In this document: positions 8,793 to 17,911 of the stretch, one piece after another
How positions within the stretch are numbered: the first letter of the stretch is position 1
How the letters are laid out: every line of letters begins with the position of its first letter
Origin: Oceanobacillus damuensis
GTDB taxonomy: Bacteria > Bacillota > Bacilli > Bacillales > Amphibacillaceae
Assembly (NCBI RefSeq): GCF_001618145.1
Contig: NZ_LQNF01000019.1
Coordinates: forward strand, 18,530 to 82,529
Reading direction: 5' to 3'
DNA length: 64,000 bases
Program-made: the position numbers and the translations under genes
Notes under the pieces: model-generated
The model's input: the letters and a program-made list of their open reading frames with translations, nothing else
What the model was told of the DNA's origin: nothing
The model's database searches: none

Positions 8793-10601
8793 CTAATCTC
8801 GCACTAACCGCAGCACCTTATCCATGTTCTGCACGGCCGCTATCTTAAAATAATCTGCAAACGGGCATCCAAGCTCCTGAACGCGGTCTATTCCATGTTC
8901 AAGAGTGAATTGGGTGGGAAGCAGTCCCTCCTCGACTTCACTCCAAAATAATGGAGTGGCTATTGTCCCTTCCTTGGTCATCCGAGGTGAATAGGGAGCG
9001 ATGATCGTTTTATCCTTTCCGTGCTGTACATAATCAATATACAATCTGTCATTTCTCTTTTTCTTCATTCGTTCGGTAGTAAATAGATCCGGATAGCTGT
9101 TCTCGACTGTCCATGCAATGGCCTGGGTGAAGGTTGCCGTTTCTTCATAGGTCATGCTCCCTTCCCTGATGGGTATATGAATCTGCAGCCCTTTGTTGCC
9201 GGAGGTTTTCACGAAAGATATCAGCTGCAGGTCATCAAGCAATGTTTTAATCAGGTTTGCTGCCTTGATCGCTAGGTGAAAGTGGTTTCTGTCAGGCGGA
9301 TCGAGATCAAATACAATTTCTGCCGGTATGGAACGATAAACCTTTTGAAAAGGAACATGATATTCCACTGCAGCCTGATTTGCAAACCAGACAAGGGATT
9401 CGAGATTGTCACATACAATCGCCTTGTCATTTCCTGCAGGTACGGCAGTAATAAAATCAGGAGCATAATCCGGCAGATGCTTTTGGAAGAAATGCTCCCC
9501 ATCAATCCCGTCCGGACATCTTATAACGGTTAACAGCCTGTTTTGCAGAAAGGGGAGCATATATGATGAAATTTCACGAATATAAGTTAGAAGATCTCCC
9601 TTTGTATAATGGACCTTTGGCCAGAGAATTTTATCTGTATTTGTCAAATTAATATTTTCAGGCAACATAGAGAGGTCTGCCTTTAGTTTATCTGCTGTAC
9701 ATTCTTCAGGTTTGACAGTTGGCAGAAGCCTGGCGAATTCTGGTTCCCGCAGCTCGTTTTTATATAAATCAAGTGTATGAATTGCAGCACAGACTGCAGG
9801 GGGGAGCGAATAAACATCGCCATCCTTCTTTCCATCGGTCAAAAATAGCTGCTTCAGTGTCTGGAACGATTCAGAATCAAGCCCATGCTTGCATTTCCCC
9901 ACAGTTTTTATGTGCTCGTCATCAAAAACGCCCACAGTAAAATAACCGTTTTCCAGATCGTATGATGTCAAGAATCCTTGAATCGCGCGCCAGTTTTTGA
10001 CCTTAAACCAATCACGGTGGCTTTTTCCGGATATGTAGCTGCCTGCTTTACGCTTGGCGACAATGCCTTCTCCCATAGCATGGAAGACCACATCCAGAAC
10101 CTCACGCGGATTGCTGAAAGACTCCACCAACCGGATACGGTCTTGGGTTTTCAGTTTGCCGAAAAGGGTCTTCAATTTTTTTTTTCTGAGTGTCAATTTC
10201 AGGTCTCTGCATGAGGTCCCTTTCATCTCCAATAAATCAAACACCATCAATACAGCTGGTCTGGAACTGGCTGCATTTCGGATCGATTCCAAATTCTTTA
10301 ATCTTCCCCGCTTTTGAATCCATGCAAAATTAGCCTGAAAAGTATGATTCAAAACAACAAGCTCACCGTCCAATTTTAATGGCAGAAAGGGTTTGACCTC
10401 AGAATAATGTTCCTCACAAAAAGCTGCAATCTCCGGAAAGCTTGCAGTAAGATCTTTATTATTTTTACTTGTCAGACGAATGTTGCCTTCTTTTTCCCAC
10501 GTCAGCACACAACGGAAACCGTCATATTTCACTTCATACACCCATCCGTCGCCTTCTGGAATTTCCGAACTTGCAACTGGCTTCATGATATCCATCCACA
10601 T
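8793..10601 (-). CDS. ligD: ATP-dependent DNA ligase LigD with C-terminal polymerase domain
   Basis: A 602-residue two-domain enzyme for bacterial non-homologous end joining. The N-terminal ligase domain has the adenylated lysine in YEVKYDGFR (Lys25) and motif IV GEGIVAKRK. The C-terminal primase-polymerase domain begins near residue 310, with the catalytic VFDLDPP and SGNKGLQIHIP motifs. The nuclease domain of Pseudomonas/Mycobacterium LigD is absent, as in B. subtilis LigD (YkoU). AAGGAG is 4 nt before the ATG at 10601 and 10 nt before the one at 10595, so the exact start is unsettled. It is divergent from ku across 98 bp, the partner that recruits it to DNA ends. Confidence 0.93.
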   Translation of the reverse strand: MWMDIMKPVASSEIPEGDGWVYEVKYDGFRCVLTWEKEGNIRLTSKNNKDLTASFPEIAAFCEEHYSEVKPFLPLKLDGELVVLNHTFQANFAWIQKRGRLKNLESIRNAASSRPAVLMVFDLLEMKGTSCRDLKLTLRKKKLKTLFGKLKTQDRIRLVESFSNPREVLDVVFHAMGEGIVAKRKAGSYISGKSHRDWFKVKNWRAIQGFLTSYDLENGYFTVGVFDDEHIKTVGKCKHGLDSESFQTLKQLFLTDGKKDGDVYSLPPAVCAAIHTLDLYKNELREPEFARLLPTVKPEECTADKLKADLSMLPENINLTNTDKILWPKVHYTKGDLLTYIREISSYMLPFLQNRLLTVIRCPDGIDGEHFFQKHLPDYAPDFITAVPAGNDKAIVCDNLESLVWFANQAAVEYHVPFQKVYRSIPAEIVFDLDPPDRNHFHLAIKAANLIKTLLDDLQLISFVKTSGNKGLQIHIPIREGSMTYEETATFTQAIAWTVENSYPDLFTTERMKKKRNDRLYIDYVQHGKDKTIIAPYSPRMTKEGTIATPLFWSEVEEGLLPTQFTLEHGIDRVQELGCPFADYFKIAAVQNMDKVLRLVRD

Positions 10602-10650
10602 ACAACTCCTTACTTTTAAAATGGCTTGTTTCGGAGATAATAACCGGACA

Positions 10651-10680
10651 GAATAAAATTAAGTGAGAGGCAGCACACTA
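10651..10680 (+). promoter_or_regulatory. Candidate forespore (sigma-G type) promoter of ku
   Basis: GAATA at 10651-10655, an 18-nt spacer and CACACTA at 10674-10680 fit the sigma-G pattern GHATR-N18-CATWHTA with one mismatch. B. subtilis ku and ligD are known to be expressed in the forespore. The assignment here rests on sequence resemblance. Confidence 0.45.
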
Positions 10681-10699
10681 AAGAAAAGGAGGTTATTCC

Positions 10700-11545
10700 A
10701 TGCATACCATGTGGAAAGGCACGATAAGCTTCGGACTTGTAAATATCCCTGTAAAAATGCATGCCGCAACCGAAAACAAGGATGTAAAACTAAGACAGCT
10801 CCATAAAGAATGTAAATCTCCGATTAAGTATGAAAAAACATGCCCAGTTTGCGAAGAAGAGATTAAAAACGAAGATATTGTCAAAGCCTACGAATATGCC
10901 AAAAATAAATTTGTGATTTTAGATGAGGAAGAATTGGAAGCTTTAAAGAAAGAGCAGGAGGACAAAGCCGTAGAAATTGTCGACTTTGTGAAACTGGAGA
11001 ATATTGATCCGATTTATTTTGAGAAAAGCTATTATCTGTCCCCGAATGAGGGAGGAGGTAAAGCCTACGGATTGCTCAGAAGTGCGTTGAACGATACTGG
11101 TAAAATCGGTATTGCCAAAATGATGATTCGTTCCAAAGAGCAGCTTGCGGTGATTCGAGTTTATGAAAACACATTGGTCGTTGAAACGATTCATTATCCT
11201 GATGAAGTGCGTAGTGTGCAGGATGTCCCGAATATCCCGGAGGAAGTTAAAATTGTGAAGAAGGAACTGGATACTGCAAAAATGTTGATTGAGCAGCTCA
11301 CGGCAGAATTCGAACCGGAAAAATATAAGGATGAATACCGAACCGCATTGCTCGATTTAATTGAAGAAAAGAAAAACAACGAACAGACAGCTACTGCCAA
11401 AGACAAACCAGTACCGGATAATGTAACCAATCTGATGGATGCCCTTCAGGCGTCTTTAGAAAGAGCGAAAAAAGACAAGCCAAAACCAAAACAGCCAAAA
11501 CGGAAAACGAAAACAGCCGCCCAGAAGAAAAAGACTGCAACCTAA
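10700..11545 (+). CDS. ku: Ku protein, non-homologous end joining
   Basis: A 281-residue bacterial Ku that forms a homodimeric ring on double-strand DNA ends and recruits LigD. The N-terminal beta-barrel starts MHTMWKGTISFGLVNIPVKM, and the core contains the usual LRQLHKECKSPIKYEKTCP with its cysteines. The last 30 residues (about 250-281) are a lysine/proline-rich tail, typical of the extended C-terminus that lets Ku thread or bind DNA. AAAGGAGG lies 7 nt before the ATG. It is divergent from ligD and terminated directly after the stop. Confidence 0.95.
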   Translation: MHTMWKGTISFGLVNIPVKMHAATENKDVKLRQLHKECKSPIKYEKTCPVCEEEIKNEDIVKAYEYAKNKFVILDEEELEALKKEQEDKAVEIVDFVKLENIDPIYFEKSYYLSPNEGGGKAYGLLRSALNDTGKIGIAKMMIRSKEQLAVIRVYENTLVVETIHYPDEVRSVQDVPNIPEEVKIVKKELDTAKMLIEQLTAEFEPEKYKDEYRTALLDLIEEKKNNEQTATAKDKPVPDNVTNLMDALQASLERAKKDKPKPKQPKRKTKTAAQKKKTAT

Positions 11546-11573
11546 AATGTCTCCGATATGGAGGCATTTTTTT
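11546..11573 (+). terminator. Rho-independent terminator of ku
   Basis: A 9-bp stem (AATGTCTCC 11546-11554, GGAGGCATT 11560-11568, one G-T pair) with a 5-nt loop is followed by eight T, right after the stop codon. Confidence 0.85.
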
Positions 11574-11672
11574 TGGCAGAAGGGAAATTAGAAAATCTAT
11601 TGGGTGAACAAGGGTTGGAACAAGAAGGATTTTAATTGCCGTTCAACAAAAACCAGCATTATTACAATCCCG

Positions 11673-11715
11673 CATCATTTTGTCATCCCTCTAACAAAAT
11701 AATTACAAAATGATG
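11673..11715. promoter_or_regulatory. Inverted repeat upstream of the acyltransferase gene
   Basis: CATCATTTTGT at 11673-11683 and ACAAAATGATG at 11705-11715 form an 11-bp perfect inverted repeat with a 21-nt centre, 88 bp before the acyltransferase start. A third CATCATTTT follows at 11722. No T-tract is attached, so an operator is more likely than a terminator; the regulator is unknown. Confidence 0.35.
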
Positions 11716-11803
11716 AATTCGCATCATTTTAAAAGATTTTTTCATAAAAAAGGGGTAAAGTGTGTACTACATGAAACAGACAACATAAGAGGGATGAGTA
11801 TCT

Positions 11804-12814
11804 ATGAAAAGGAATTCATTTTTTGACAATGCTAAAGTTCTGCTGATTTTCTTCGTTGTATTTGGCCATATCATCCAACCATTCGTTGATGGCTCGACAG
11901 GCATGAACACTTTATATATGTGGATTTACACATTCCATATGCCGGCGTTTATCCTGCTGGCAGGATTTTTCGCAAAAGGTTCAGGTAATAAAGACTATAT
12001 CCTTAATTTGATGAAAAAATTACTTGTACCATATCTTATTTTTCAGGTTCTGTATACAATCTACTACTTTTATATTGGAAAGCCAGGCTGGCAAACAGGA
12101 ATCTTCTATCCGCACTGGTCATTATGGTTTCTTATAAGTTTATTCAGCTGGCATATCCTTCTCTATTGGTTTAAGAAGATTCCTGCTGTATGGAGCATTT
12201 CCATTGCAGTAATGATTGGACTGATTGTTGGTTACTTTGGTGAAATTGGCCACACATTCAGCCTGTCCCGTACATTTGTGTTTTTCCCATTTTTCCTGAT
12301 CGGTTATTGGCTGACGGAAAAACATATCATGTGGGTAAAGCACAGAGCTGTAAAAATCATTTCTGTTTTTGTGATGACAGGTTTAGCCACTGCCATTTAT
12401 TACCTGCCCGATATTAATTCCGGCTGGCTGCTGGCTTCCAAGTCCTATAGTGATTTAGGGATGGCGCAATTTGGTGGTATAGCGAGACTGCTTGTTTATA
12501 TCACAGCAGCCGTTATGGTGGCCAGTGTACTTGCATGGGTTCCCAAAAAGAATCTGGGTTGGTTGACAGACCTTGGCAGACGAACGTTGTATGTCTATCT
12601 ATTACATGGATTTTTCGTACAGTTTTTCCGTCAATACGATTTATTTGAGGTTAATAGTGTAATAGATCTATTTGGGCTTGCAGCAATCTCAGCTTTTATC
12701 GTTGTCATTCTTTCAAGCAAACCGATACTCGGACTATGGCAACCATTTATCGAAGGGAAGGCTTCCATTGTCAAAAGCGTTCTGAAGGGTAACGACAAAA
12801 AAGAATCTGCGTAA
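11804..12814 (+). CDS. Acyltransferase family 3 membrane protein (fucose 4-O-acetylase-like)
   Basis: A 336-residue protein with about ten membrane helices and the acyltransferase-3 hallmarks near the N-terminus: NAKVLLIFFVVFGHIIQPF with its catalytic-type His, then TFHMPAFILLAGFF. Such proteins O-acetylate extracytoplasmic sugars or polymers, using an acyl donor from the cytoplasm. It resembles the COG3594 group, which includes B. subtilis YkrP. The acceptor (peptidoglycan, teichoic acid or capsule) is not indicated by neighbours. The start codon follows GAGGGATGAG. Confidence 0.8.
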   Translation: MKRNSFFDNAKVLLIFFVVFGHIIQPFVDGSTGMNTLYMWIYTFHMPAFILLAGFFAKGSGNKDYILNLMKKLLVPYLIFQVLYTIYYFYIGKPGWQTGIFYPHWSLWFLISLFSWHILLYWFKKIPAVWSISIAVMIGLIVGYFGEIGHTFSLSRTFVFFPFFLIGYWLTEKHIMWVKHRAVKIISVFVMTGLATAIYYLPDINSGWLLASKSYSDLGMAQFGGIARLLVYITAAVMVASVLAWVPKKNLGWLTDLGRRTLYVYLLHGFFVQFFRQYDLFEVNSVIDLFGLAAISAFIVVILSSKPILGLWQPFIEGKASIVKSVLKGNDKKESA

Positions 12815-12972
12815 ACATAAGTTTTTATTAGAAAACGAAGGCTTGTTACGAGGCTTTCGAAAAAATCCTTAACTGCACTTCTGCAAGTTAGCAAGTCTTT
12901 CTTATTTTAAAAGAGATGAAACATTCCGGGAAGGTAAAACGTATAATCATGTAACCCCCCTTTTTTAAAAAG

Positions 12973-13017
12973 AAAGCAGGCGATCCAGAAATTTGGATCG
13001 CCTGCTTTTGTCTTTTT
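12973..13017. terminator. Bidirectional terminator between convergent genes
   Basis: A 15-bp stem (AAAGCAGGCGATCCA 12973-12987, TGGATCGCCTGCTTT 12994-13008) has T-rich sequence on both strands, serving the acyltransferase gene on plus and the YjiH-like gene on minus. Confidence 0.85.
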
Positions 13018-13023
13018 TTATCC

Positions 13024-14367
13024 TTAAAATATCATATGCGCGATTAACGTAATGATAGGAAGGGTGATAATGGTACGCAACAGGAAGATTACGACCAGGT
13101 CTTTAAATGATACGGGAACCTTGGACCCTAATAATAATCCCCCGACTTCTGACATGTAAATTAACTGTGTCACAGAGAGTGCTGCAATAATGAAGCGGGT
13201 AATTTCAGCCTCAATGGATGAGCCGATAATTGCCGGCAGGAACATATCCGCGAAACCAATCAGTATCGTTTCGGATGCTTCTGCAGCATAAGGGACCTGC
13301 ATGAGCTCGAGTAACGGTATGAACGGTGCACCGAGCCATGTGAACAAAGGTGTATATTCAGCAATAATCAGTGCTGCAAGTCCAAAGGCCATGACGACTG
13401 GTGCAACACCCATCCACATGTCAAGAATGTTTTGTGCTCCTTCTTTAAAGAACTTGTATACACTCTTTTCTTTTTTTGCACGATCCAGGGCATTTTTGTA
13501 ACCAAATGAAAGAACATTATCTCCAGCAGGTATTGCCTCATTGATCCCCTTGGAATCGTCACTGATAAAAGTATCTGCTTTCCTTGATAAAGGTGGAATA
13601 CGCGGCATGATCAATGCTGCTATAAAACCTGCAAAAGCCACAGTCAGATAGAAAGGTACAAACATATGTGCAAGACCTACCTCTGAGAGCACAACGAGAG
13701 AAAACGTAATGGATACAATGGAGAACGTAGTACCAATGACAGCCGCTTCACGCTTTGAATAGTATCCTTCCTCATATTGTTTGCTTGTCAGCAAAACACC
13801 TATCGTCCCGTCACCAACCCAGGATGCCAGTGCATCTACAGAAGACCTGCCTGGCAGCCGGAATAAAGGGCGCATGATTTTCGTCATCAATGTGCCGAAC
13901 AATTCCAATAAACCAAAGTTCATAAGCAATGGCAAAAACAGCCCTGCAAAGAGAAAGACAGCAAACAGGACATGAAGCAGTCCGTCCAATAGCAGTCCAC
14001 CAGTATCTTCACTATAAACTGCTTCCGGACCTAACTGGAAGTAAACCATCACTGCAAATATGGCAGCAATGATACGGGTTACTGTCCAAAAATTACTCGT
14101 GTAGAACAGTTGCTGGAAAAATGGCGTTCTGGAGAATGCCTCTTTACCGGCAAACTTGGCAAATAAAGTCATTATTGCCGTTATCACGATGATAATCATC
14201 ATGATAGCTGACAGCTGGGCAGCGAGCAACTCCTGAACCCAATCAGCCAAAATCGCAATAGGGATCGTTACCCCATCAGCAGTTCCAATCGGTATCATAA
14301 ACATGAAAATACCAATCAGCGATGGGATTATAAATTTTAAATGATCTATAATACTATAATTCTTCAT
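13024..14367 (-). CDS. YjiH family nucleoside-recognition (Gate) domain permease
   Basis: A 447-residue polytopic membrane protein with nucleoside recognition/Gate domains: SWVGDGTIGVLLTSKQYEEGYYSKREAA around residue 185 and, in the second half, FADMFLPAIIGSSIEAEITRF. It belongs to the YjiH group of uncharacterised transporters; related SpmA/SpmB and nucleoside transporters share the Gate domain. Substrate is unknown. It is alone on the minus strand, convergent with the acyltransferase gene. Confidence 0.75.
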   Translation of the reverse strand: MKNYSIIDHLKFIIPSLIGIFMFMIPIGTADGVTIPIAILADWVQELLAAQLSAIMMIIIVITAIMTLFAKFAGKEAFSRTPFFQQLFYTSNFWTVTRIIAAIFAVMVYFQLGPEAVYSEDTGGLLLDGLLHVLFAVFLFAGLFLPLLMNFGLLELFGTLMTKIMRPLFRLPGRSSVDALASWVGDGTIGVLLTSKQYEEGYYSKREAAVIGTTFSIVSITFSLVVLSEVGLAHMFVPFYLTVAFAGFIAALIMPRIPPLSRKADTFISDDSKGINEAIPAGDNVLSFGYKNALDRAKKEKSVYKFFKEGAQNILDMWMGVAPVVMAFGLAALIIAEYTPLFTWLGAPFIPLLELMQVPYAAEASETILIGFADMFLPAIIGSSIEAEITRFIIAALSVTQLIYMSEVGGLLLGSKVPVSFKDLVVIFLLRTIITLPIITLIAHMIF

Positions 14368-15167
14368 ATCTTAACCTCCAACAGTCGAATTATCAAATAG
14401 GATTCCGCTAAATCTAACTGTATGATTATACAACCAAATGAGAATATATTCAATAGGTGAAAATTGTAAGGTTTTGTCGAATCCTAACCAGTAAAAACAG
14501 TTCGAAACCAATGCCAACGTTCAACCTGTACAAACAAATCAGCATCCTATATCGTTAAATGTGTAGAGTGGTATTTTCGGCAAGTTTTGTTCTCGTAGTG
14601 GATATATACTGCGACCAACTTCTTTTTATGCACGGATAATGGAAAATAGTTTCTCAGGCAGCCAGCCCGTCCGCTTACACTTTGTGTACCTAAGGGCTGC
14701 AGGTAGGGAGATTTCTATAACAGAAGTTTAATAGGAGCGAAGGCCAATACTTTTGAATCGATTTCCAGTGCATTCATCATTTTTTTACATCAAGCTGTAA
14801 GAAGTGACAATGAATTATTCGTACTAAGCTTTCCAAGTCGGAGTGAGGATGGATAATGAGTTATTATAGCTACTAAAAATACAGTTAATTGTCAGCAATT
14901 TTCCAACCAGCTTGGGGAAATACACGGAGACTCCAACGGGAAGAGAGGCATAGGTGAGACACTGAAATGCGTAGCATGAAGGGGCTCACCAGCCGCCCGT
15001 GGAAAGCGCAGTGTATTTCCCCGAGCGGTCGCCGAAGCAACTTATCCAGCGTCGTACTTTACGGATTTTGTGCCAATAACAGCAATTTTTTCAGTGTGAT
15101 AAGTAAAGAAACAAGCCAATGTATTAGAAGACGCCTATTTAGGGTATACAATGATGAGGTGTTGCAT
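14368..15167. repeat. Gene-free stretch with a palindromic Bacillaceae-type intergenic element (about 14912-15045)
   Basis: The first 500 bp show nothing I can assign. From about 14912 to 15045 lies an imperfect palindrome: a left arm with TTGGGGAAATACAC, a centre with GGTGAGAC...GGGGCTCACC, and a right arm with GTGTATTTCCCCGAG. The right half (14991-15043) matches 5800-5852 in inverted orientation, about nine in ten bases by eye. From memory, similar CTTTCC-GGGCGGCTGGTGAGCC elements are dispersed in Bacillus-group genomes. The upstream open frame of the UbiB-like gene runs into this element but has no ribosome binding site there. Confidence 0.55.
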
Positions 15168-16811
15168 GTGGGGAAACTATTTAAATATAATATACTTTAT
15201 CGCAGTATAATTATCGTTTGGATGGCAGTAAAATTCATCATAAAAATTTACTACTTCAATTTTAAAAACAAGGTATGGGATAAGAAAACAGTTGAAAAAT
15301 GGGACAACATGCTATATGAAATGGCAATGGAATACCGGAAAAAAGCGGAACATCTCGGTGGCGTGCTGATCAAGGTCGGCCAATTTTTGAGCACGAGGAC
15401 CGATTTTATGCCGGATGTATTTATACGCGAGCTGGATGAATTAGTCGATCATGTCCCGCCAATGCCCCATGAAACAGCAATTTCTTCTATTGAAAAAGAG
15501 TGGGCAACAGATCTTTTTCATCACCTGTCGGAAATCGAGGATTCTGCTACAGCATCCGCATCGATCGGAGATGTTTATCGAGCCAAACTTAAAGATGGAA
15601 GTGAGGTTGCCATCAAGGTAAGGCGCCACCGGATCGAAGAAGTTTTCCATAAGGACTTTGTTGCTTTACGAATTGTTTTTTGGATATTGAGAGTTTTTAC
15701 TTCCTTTGGAAAAAAGGCAGATCTGAATGCTTTATATAAAGAACTTGTGCTCGTTATGAACCGTGAACTCGATTATGAGCAGGAACTGAAATATGGTGAG
15801 TATTTCAGAGAACGTTTTAAAGAGGATACTGCGATTCATATTCCGAAATATTATCATTATCTCTGCACGGAAAAGGTTCTCGTTATGGAGTGGGTGAGGG
15901 GAGCGAAAATAACAGACATTTCCTTTATCCAGCAACATAATATAGATATAGAGAAGACAACAAAAAGCCTCTTTGATCACTATATTACCCAGTTTTTGAA
16001 CCCAGGCAAATTTCATGCCGATCCACATTCAGGAAATATTCTGATTCAAAAGGACGGAACAATAGCGATCATCGACTTTGGCATGGTTGGTGAAATTAAA
16101 AAAGAGGATACAGAGCAATTTAAATTACTTGTGCAGGGAATTATCATAGATAATTACGATATGGTAATATCGGCCCTTGATAAAATGAACTTTATTCTGC
16201 CAAACGCCGATAAAAAGAAATTGAAAAAAGTAATTAAAGAAACGGTCGATATCTACTCGGATGGCTCTCTTAAAAATATTGACTCGGAAATTATGAATCA
16301 ATTAAGCGAAGATATCGGCATAATCATTAAAGATCAGCCGATTCAAATGCCTGCAGATTACGCCTACTTATTAAGAGCTGTATCCATTGTAATAGGAATT
16401 TTATTCGCAATTCATCCTGATATGGATATTAAAAAATGGGCAATTCCAAGAATTAAAAAATGGTTTGGAAGAAGAAGTATTGTGGAATCAGTAACAAAGC
16501 AATATACAAAGAATTTGACCGAACCAGTACTTTCCTATCCAAGAGCATTGTTAAATTTTCTTGAAAGTGGGGAAAAGGATAGGAAGTGGGATAAAGAAAA
16601 GCACTATATCCAGATGAAGCACCAATTTTATTTACTACTTGAGGTCATTTCCTTTATGATGGTAGTAACAGGGATTGCCGTATCGATATGGGGTTTCAGT
16701 ATCCAGGTGAATACGATGGCAATCATTGGGCTTGTACTCACTGTGGTGTTTTTATTTACACTGAACCTGATTTTCGTAAAGCATTACAGGATGATCCGAT
16801 CCAGAAAGTAA
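15168..16811 (+). CDS. ABC1/UbiB (AarF) family atypical kinase
   Basis: A 547-residue protein-kinase-like enzyme with the UbiB signatures: the KxGQ motif in GVLIKVGQFLSTR near residue 69, ASIGDVYRAKL replacing the glycine-rich loop near 137, the ATP-binding lysine in VAIKVRR near 149, HADPHSGNILI near 282 and IIDFGMVGE near 302. Two membrane helices end the protein. Relatives support isoprenoid lipid (ubiquinone/menaquinone) metabolism as ATPases; the client here is unknown. The frame is open to 14967, but GAGG lies 8 nt before the GTG at 15168, so the start is placed there. Confidence 0.85.
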   Translation: MGKLFKYNILYRSIIIVWMAVKFIIKIYYFNFKNKVWDKKTVEKWDNMLYEMAMEYRKKAEHLGGVLIKVGQFLSTRTDFMPDVFIRELDELVDHVPPMPHETAISSIEKEWATDLFHHLSEIEDSATASASIGDVYRAKLKDGSEVAIKVRRHRIEEVFHKDFVALRIVFWILRVFTSFGKKADLNALYKELVLVMNRELDYEQELKYGEYFRERFKEDTAIHIPKYYHYLCTEKVLVMEWVRGAKITDISFIQQHNIDIEKTTKSLFDHYITQFLNPGKFHADPHSGNILIQKDGTIAIIDFGMVGEIKKEDTEQFKLLVQGIIIDNYDMVISALDKMNFILPNADKKKLKKVIKETVDIYSDGSLKNIDSEIMNQLSEDIGIIIKDQPIQMPADYAYLLRAVSIVIGILFAIHPDMDIKKWAIPRIKKWFGRRSIVESVTKQYTKNLTEPVLSYPRALLNFLESGEKDRKWDKEKHYIQMKHQFYLLLEVISFMMVVTGIAVSIWGFSIQVNTMAIIGLVLTVVFLFTLNLIFVKHYRMIRSRK

Positions 16812-16824
16812 GGGGGTGTTGATA

Positions 16825-17127
16825 ATGAGTGACTATTTAAAAAAGGGTTTTTTACTCGGTTTGGGTGCTGCAGTCAGCGGCAAAGAGAAATTGAGTCAAA
16901 AGCTGAAAGAACTCGTTGACAAAAATGAATTGACACAGGAACAGGCCAAAACCGTTATGCAAAATTTCGTTGATAAAGGCGACCTGAAGAAAAAGGAATG
17001 GGATGTCAAAAACAGCGAACAAATGCAGAAACTGGCCAATGAATATGGAATTGCGACAAAAGAAGATATTCATGAACTGAGGGCTCGACTCACAGAGCTT
17101 GAAGATAGATTAAATCAGCCGAATTAA
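16825..17127 (+). CDS. Phasin-like small coiled-coil protein
   Basis: A 100-residue protein beginning with a glycine-rich segment (YLKKGFLLGLGAAVSGKEKL), followed by a charged helix-rich part and a leucine/glutamate C-terminal coiled coil. It resembles the PhaF/phasin-like proteins often encoded right after AarF-type kinases in Bacilli. The 13-bp spacing to the kinase gene implies cotranscription and a joint role, which is unknown. AAGGGGGTG precedes the ATG at 16825; an upstream in-frame start at 16816 overlaps it. Confidence 0.7.
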   Translation: MSDYLKKGFLLGLGAAVSGKEKLSQKLKELVDKNELTQEQAKTVMQNFVDKGDLKKKEWDVKNSEQMQKLANEYGIATKEDIHELRARLTELEDRLNQPN

Positions 17128-17133
17128 CCAGAG

Positions 17134-17166
17134 AGTGAACCTGAATTTGCGGGTTCACTTTTTTTG
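17134..17166 (+). terminator. Rho-independent terminator of the kinase-phasin operon
   Basis: An 8-bp stem (AGTGAACC 17134-17141, GGTTCACT 17152-17159) is followed by seven T. Confidence 0.85.
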
Positions 17167-17223
17167 TCTATTTGTTGAAAGGAAAAATTAATCAGTAAAT
17201 TCTGGAAAATAACTACCTTTTGG

Positions 17224-17252
17224 TTGATAACTTTATATGTAAGCGTTATAAT
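17224..17252 (+). promoter_or_regulatory. Sigma-A promoter of the 55-residue small gene
   Basis: TTGATA at 17224-17229, a 17-nt spacer and a perfect TATAAT at 17247-17252. The expected transcript start is near 17259, about 40 nt before the small ORF. Confidence 0.75.
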
Positions 17253-17300
17253 ATGGACATAAAACTTCAGTGAACAGTATAAGGGGAGTGTTGGTGCGGT

Positions 17301-17468
17301 ATGAAAAGCTTTTATCTATTATGTCATGGCACGACCGATAAGCTTGGAAGAAAGTTGCGGGAAGAAGAAATCCGTTTTCTGCAATGGATGTACAAACGCT
17401 ACACCGAAGAAGAACTGGAAGCTGAATCAAAACAAAAGGAAAATCATTTACATACAATGAACTCATAA
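17301..17468 (+). CDS. Small protein of unknown function (55 residues)
   Basis: An ATG at 17301 opens 55 codons ending at TAA 17466-17468. The protein starts MKSFYLLCHGTTDKLGRKLR, continues EEEIRFLQWMYKRYTEEELE and ends in a charged tail; it has one cysteine and no signal peptide. GGGGAG at 17283-17288 lies 12 nt before the start, slightly far. The gene has its own near-consensus sigma-A promoter and its own terminator, which argues for a real single-gene transcript. I do not recognise a family. The promoter is upstream of ywdI, so the gene sits at the head of the conserved ywd block. Confidence 0.6.
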   Translation: MKSFYLLCHGTTDKLGRKLREEEIRFLQWMYKRYTEEELEAESKQKENHLHTMNS

Positions 17469-17472
17469 TTTG

Positions 17473-17499
17473 AAGCTTTGGTGGTCCAGGGCTTTTTTT
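17473..17499 (+). terminator. Terminator of the small gene
   Basis: A 9-bp stem (AAGCTTTGG 17473-17481, CCAGGGCTT 17486-17494, two G-T pairs) closes a tetraloop and is followed by a T-run, 4 nt after the stop codon. Confidence 0.7.
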
Positions 17500-17590
17500 A
17501 TGTGGCAAGAATACTTGGCAAATGTCTAGTTTCACTGATGCAGATTGGCCGTGCTATAATAATAGCATCTGCAATGTAAGGAGCGATAAA

Positions 17591-17890
17591 ATGGCAATAA
17601 CAAATGAGAGAATCATAAAAAAGATGATTCATGAATTATATGAGGCAAAGGAAAATTCGCAGTCCGAGGAAAAGGTAGTTGCCCATATTGCAAACGTACG
17701 TCTGTTATGTGACCTGTTTCTGGAAGAGGATAACACGGAAGCCGTTGAACGTGAAACAGAATTCAGTGCAGAAGAGCTCAAGGCGATGATTGGTGCTCAA
17801 TCGGGCAGCAAAACCGCTGCACCCAAGCAGACAACAAAACGAACAACCAATCATGAAGAAGCAAATGGGGAATCCATTTTTGATTTTTAA
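17591..17890 (+). CDS. ywdI: YwdI family protein (DUF5327)
   Basis: A 99-residue soluble protein of unknown function matching B. subtilis YwdI in sequence style and position. The first 55 residues are an alpha-helical charged domain (ITNERIIKKMIHELYEAKE). A low-complexity linker rich in Lys, Thr and Gln follows, and the protein ends with GESIFDF. AAGGAGCG precedes the ATG at 17591, overruling the longer frame from 17522. A TATAAT at 17556-17561 suggests its own promoter. ywdK follows 21 bp downstream in the same operon. Confidence 0.75.
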   Translation: MAITNERIIKKMIHELYEAKENSQSEEKVVAHIANVRLLCDLFLEEDNTEAVERETEFSAEELKAMIGAQSGSKTAAPKQTTKRTTNHEEANGESIFDF

Positions 17891-17911
17891 CTTAGGAAAA
17901 GAGGTACATAT

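Noticed and set aside
14967..15167. N-terminal extension of 67 codons for the UbiB-like kinase
   Set aside because: It lies partly inside a palindromic repeat, has no ribosome binding site, and its composition is unlike UbiB proteins; a good site precedes the GTG at 15168.
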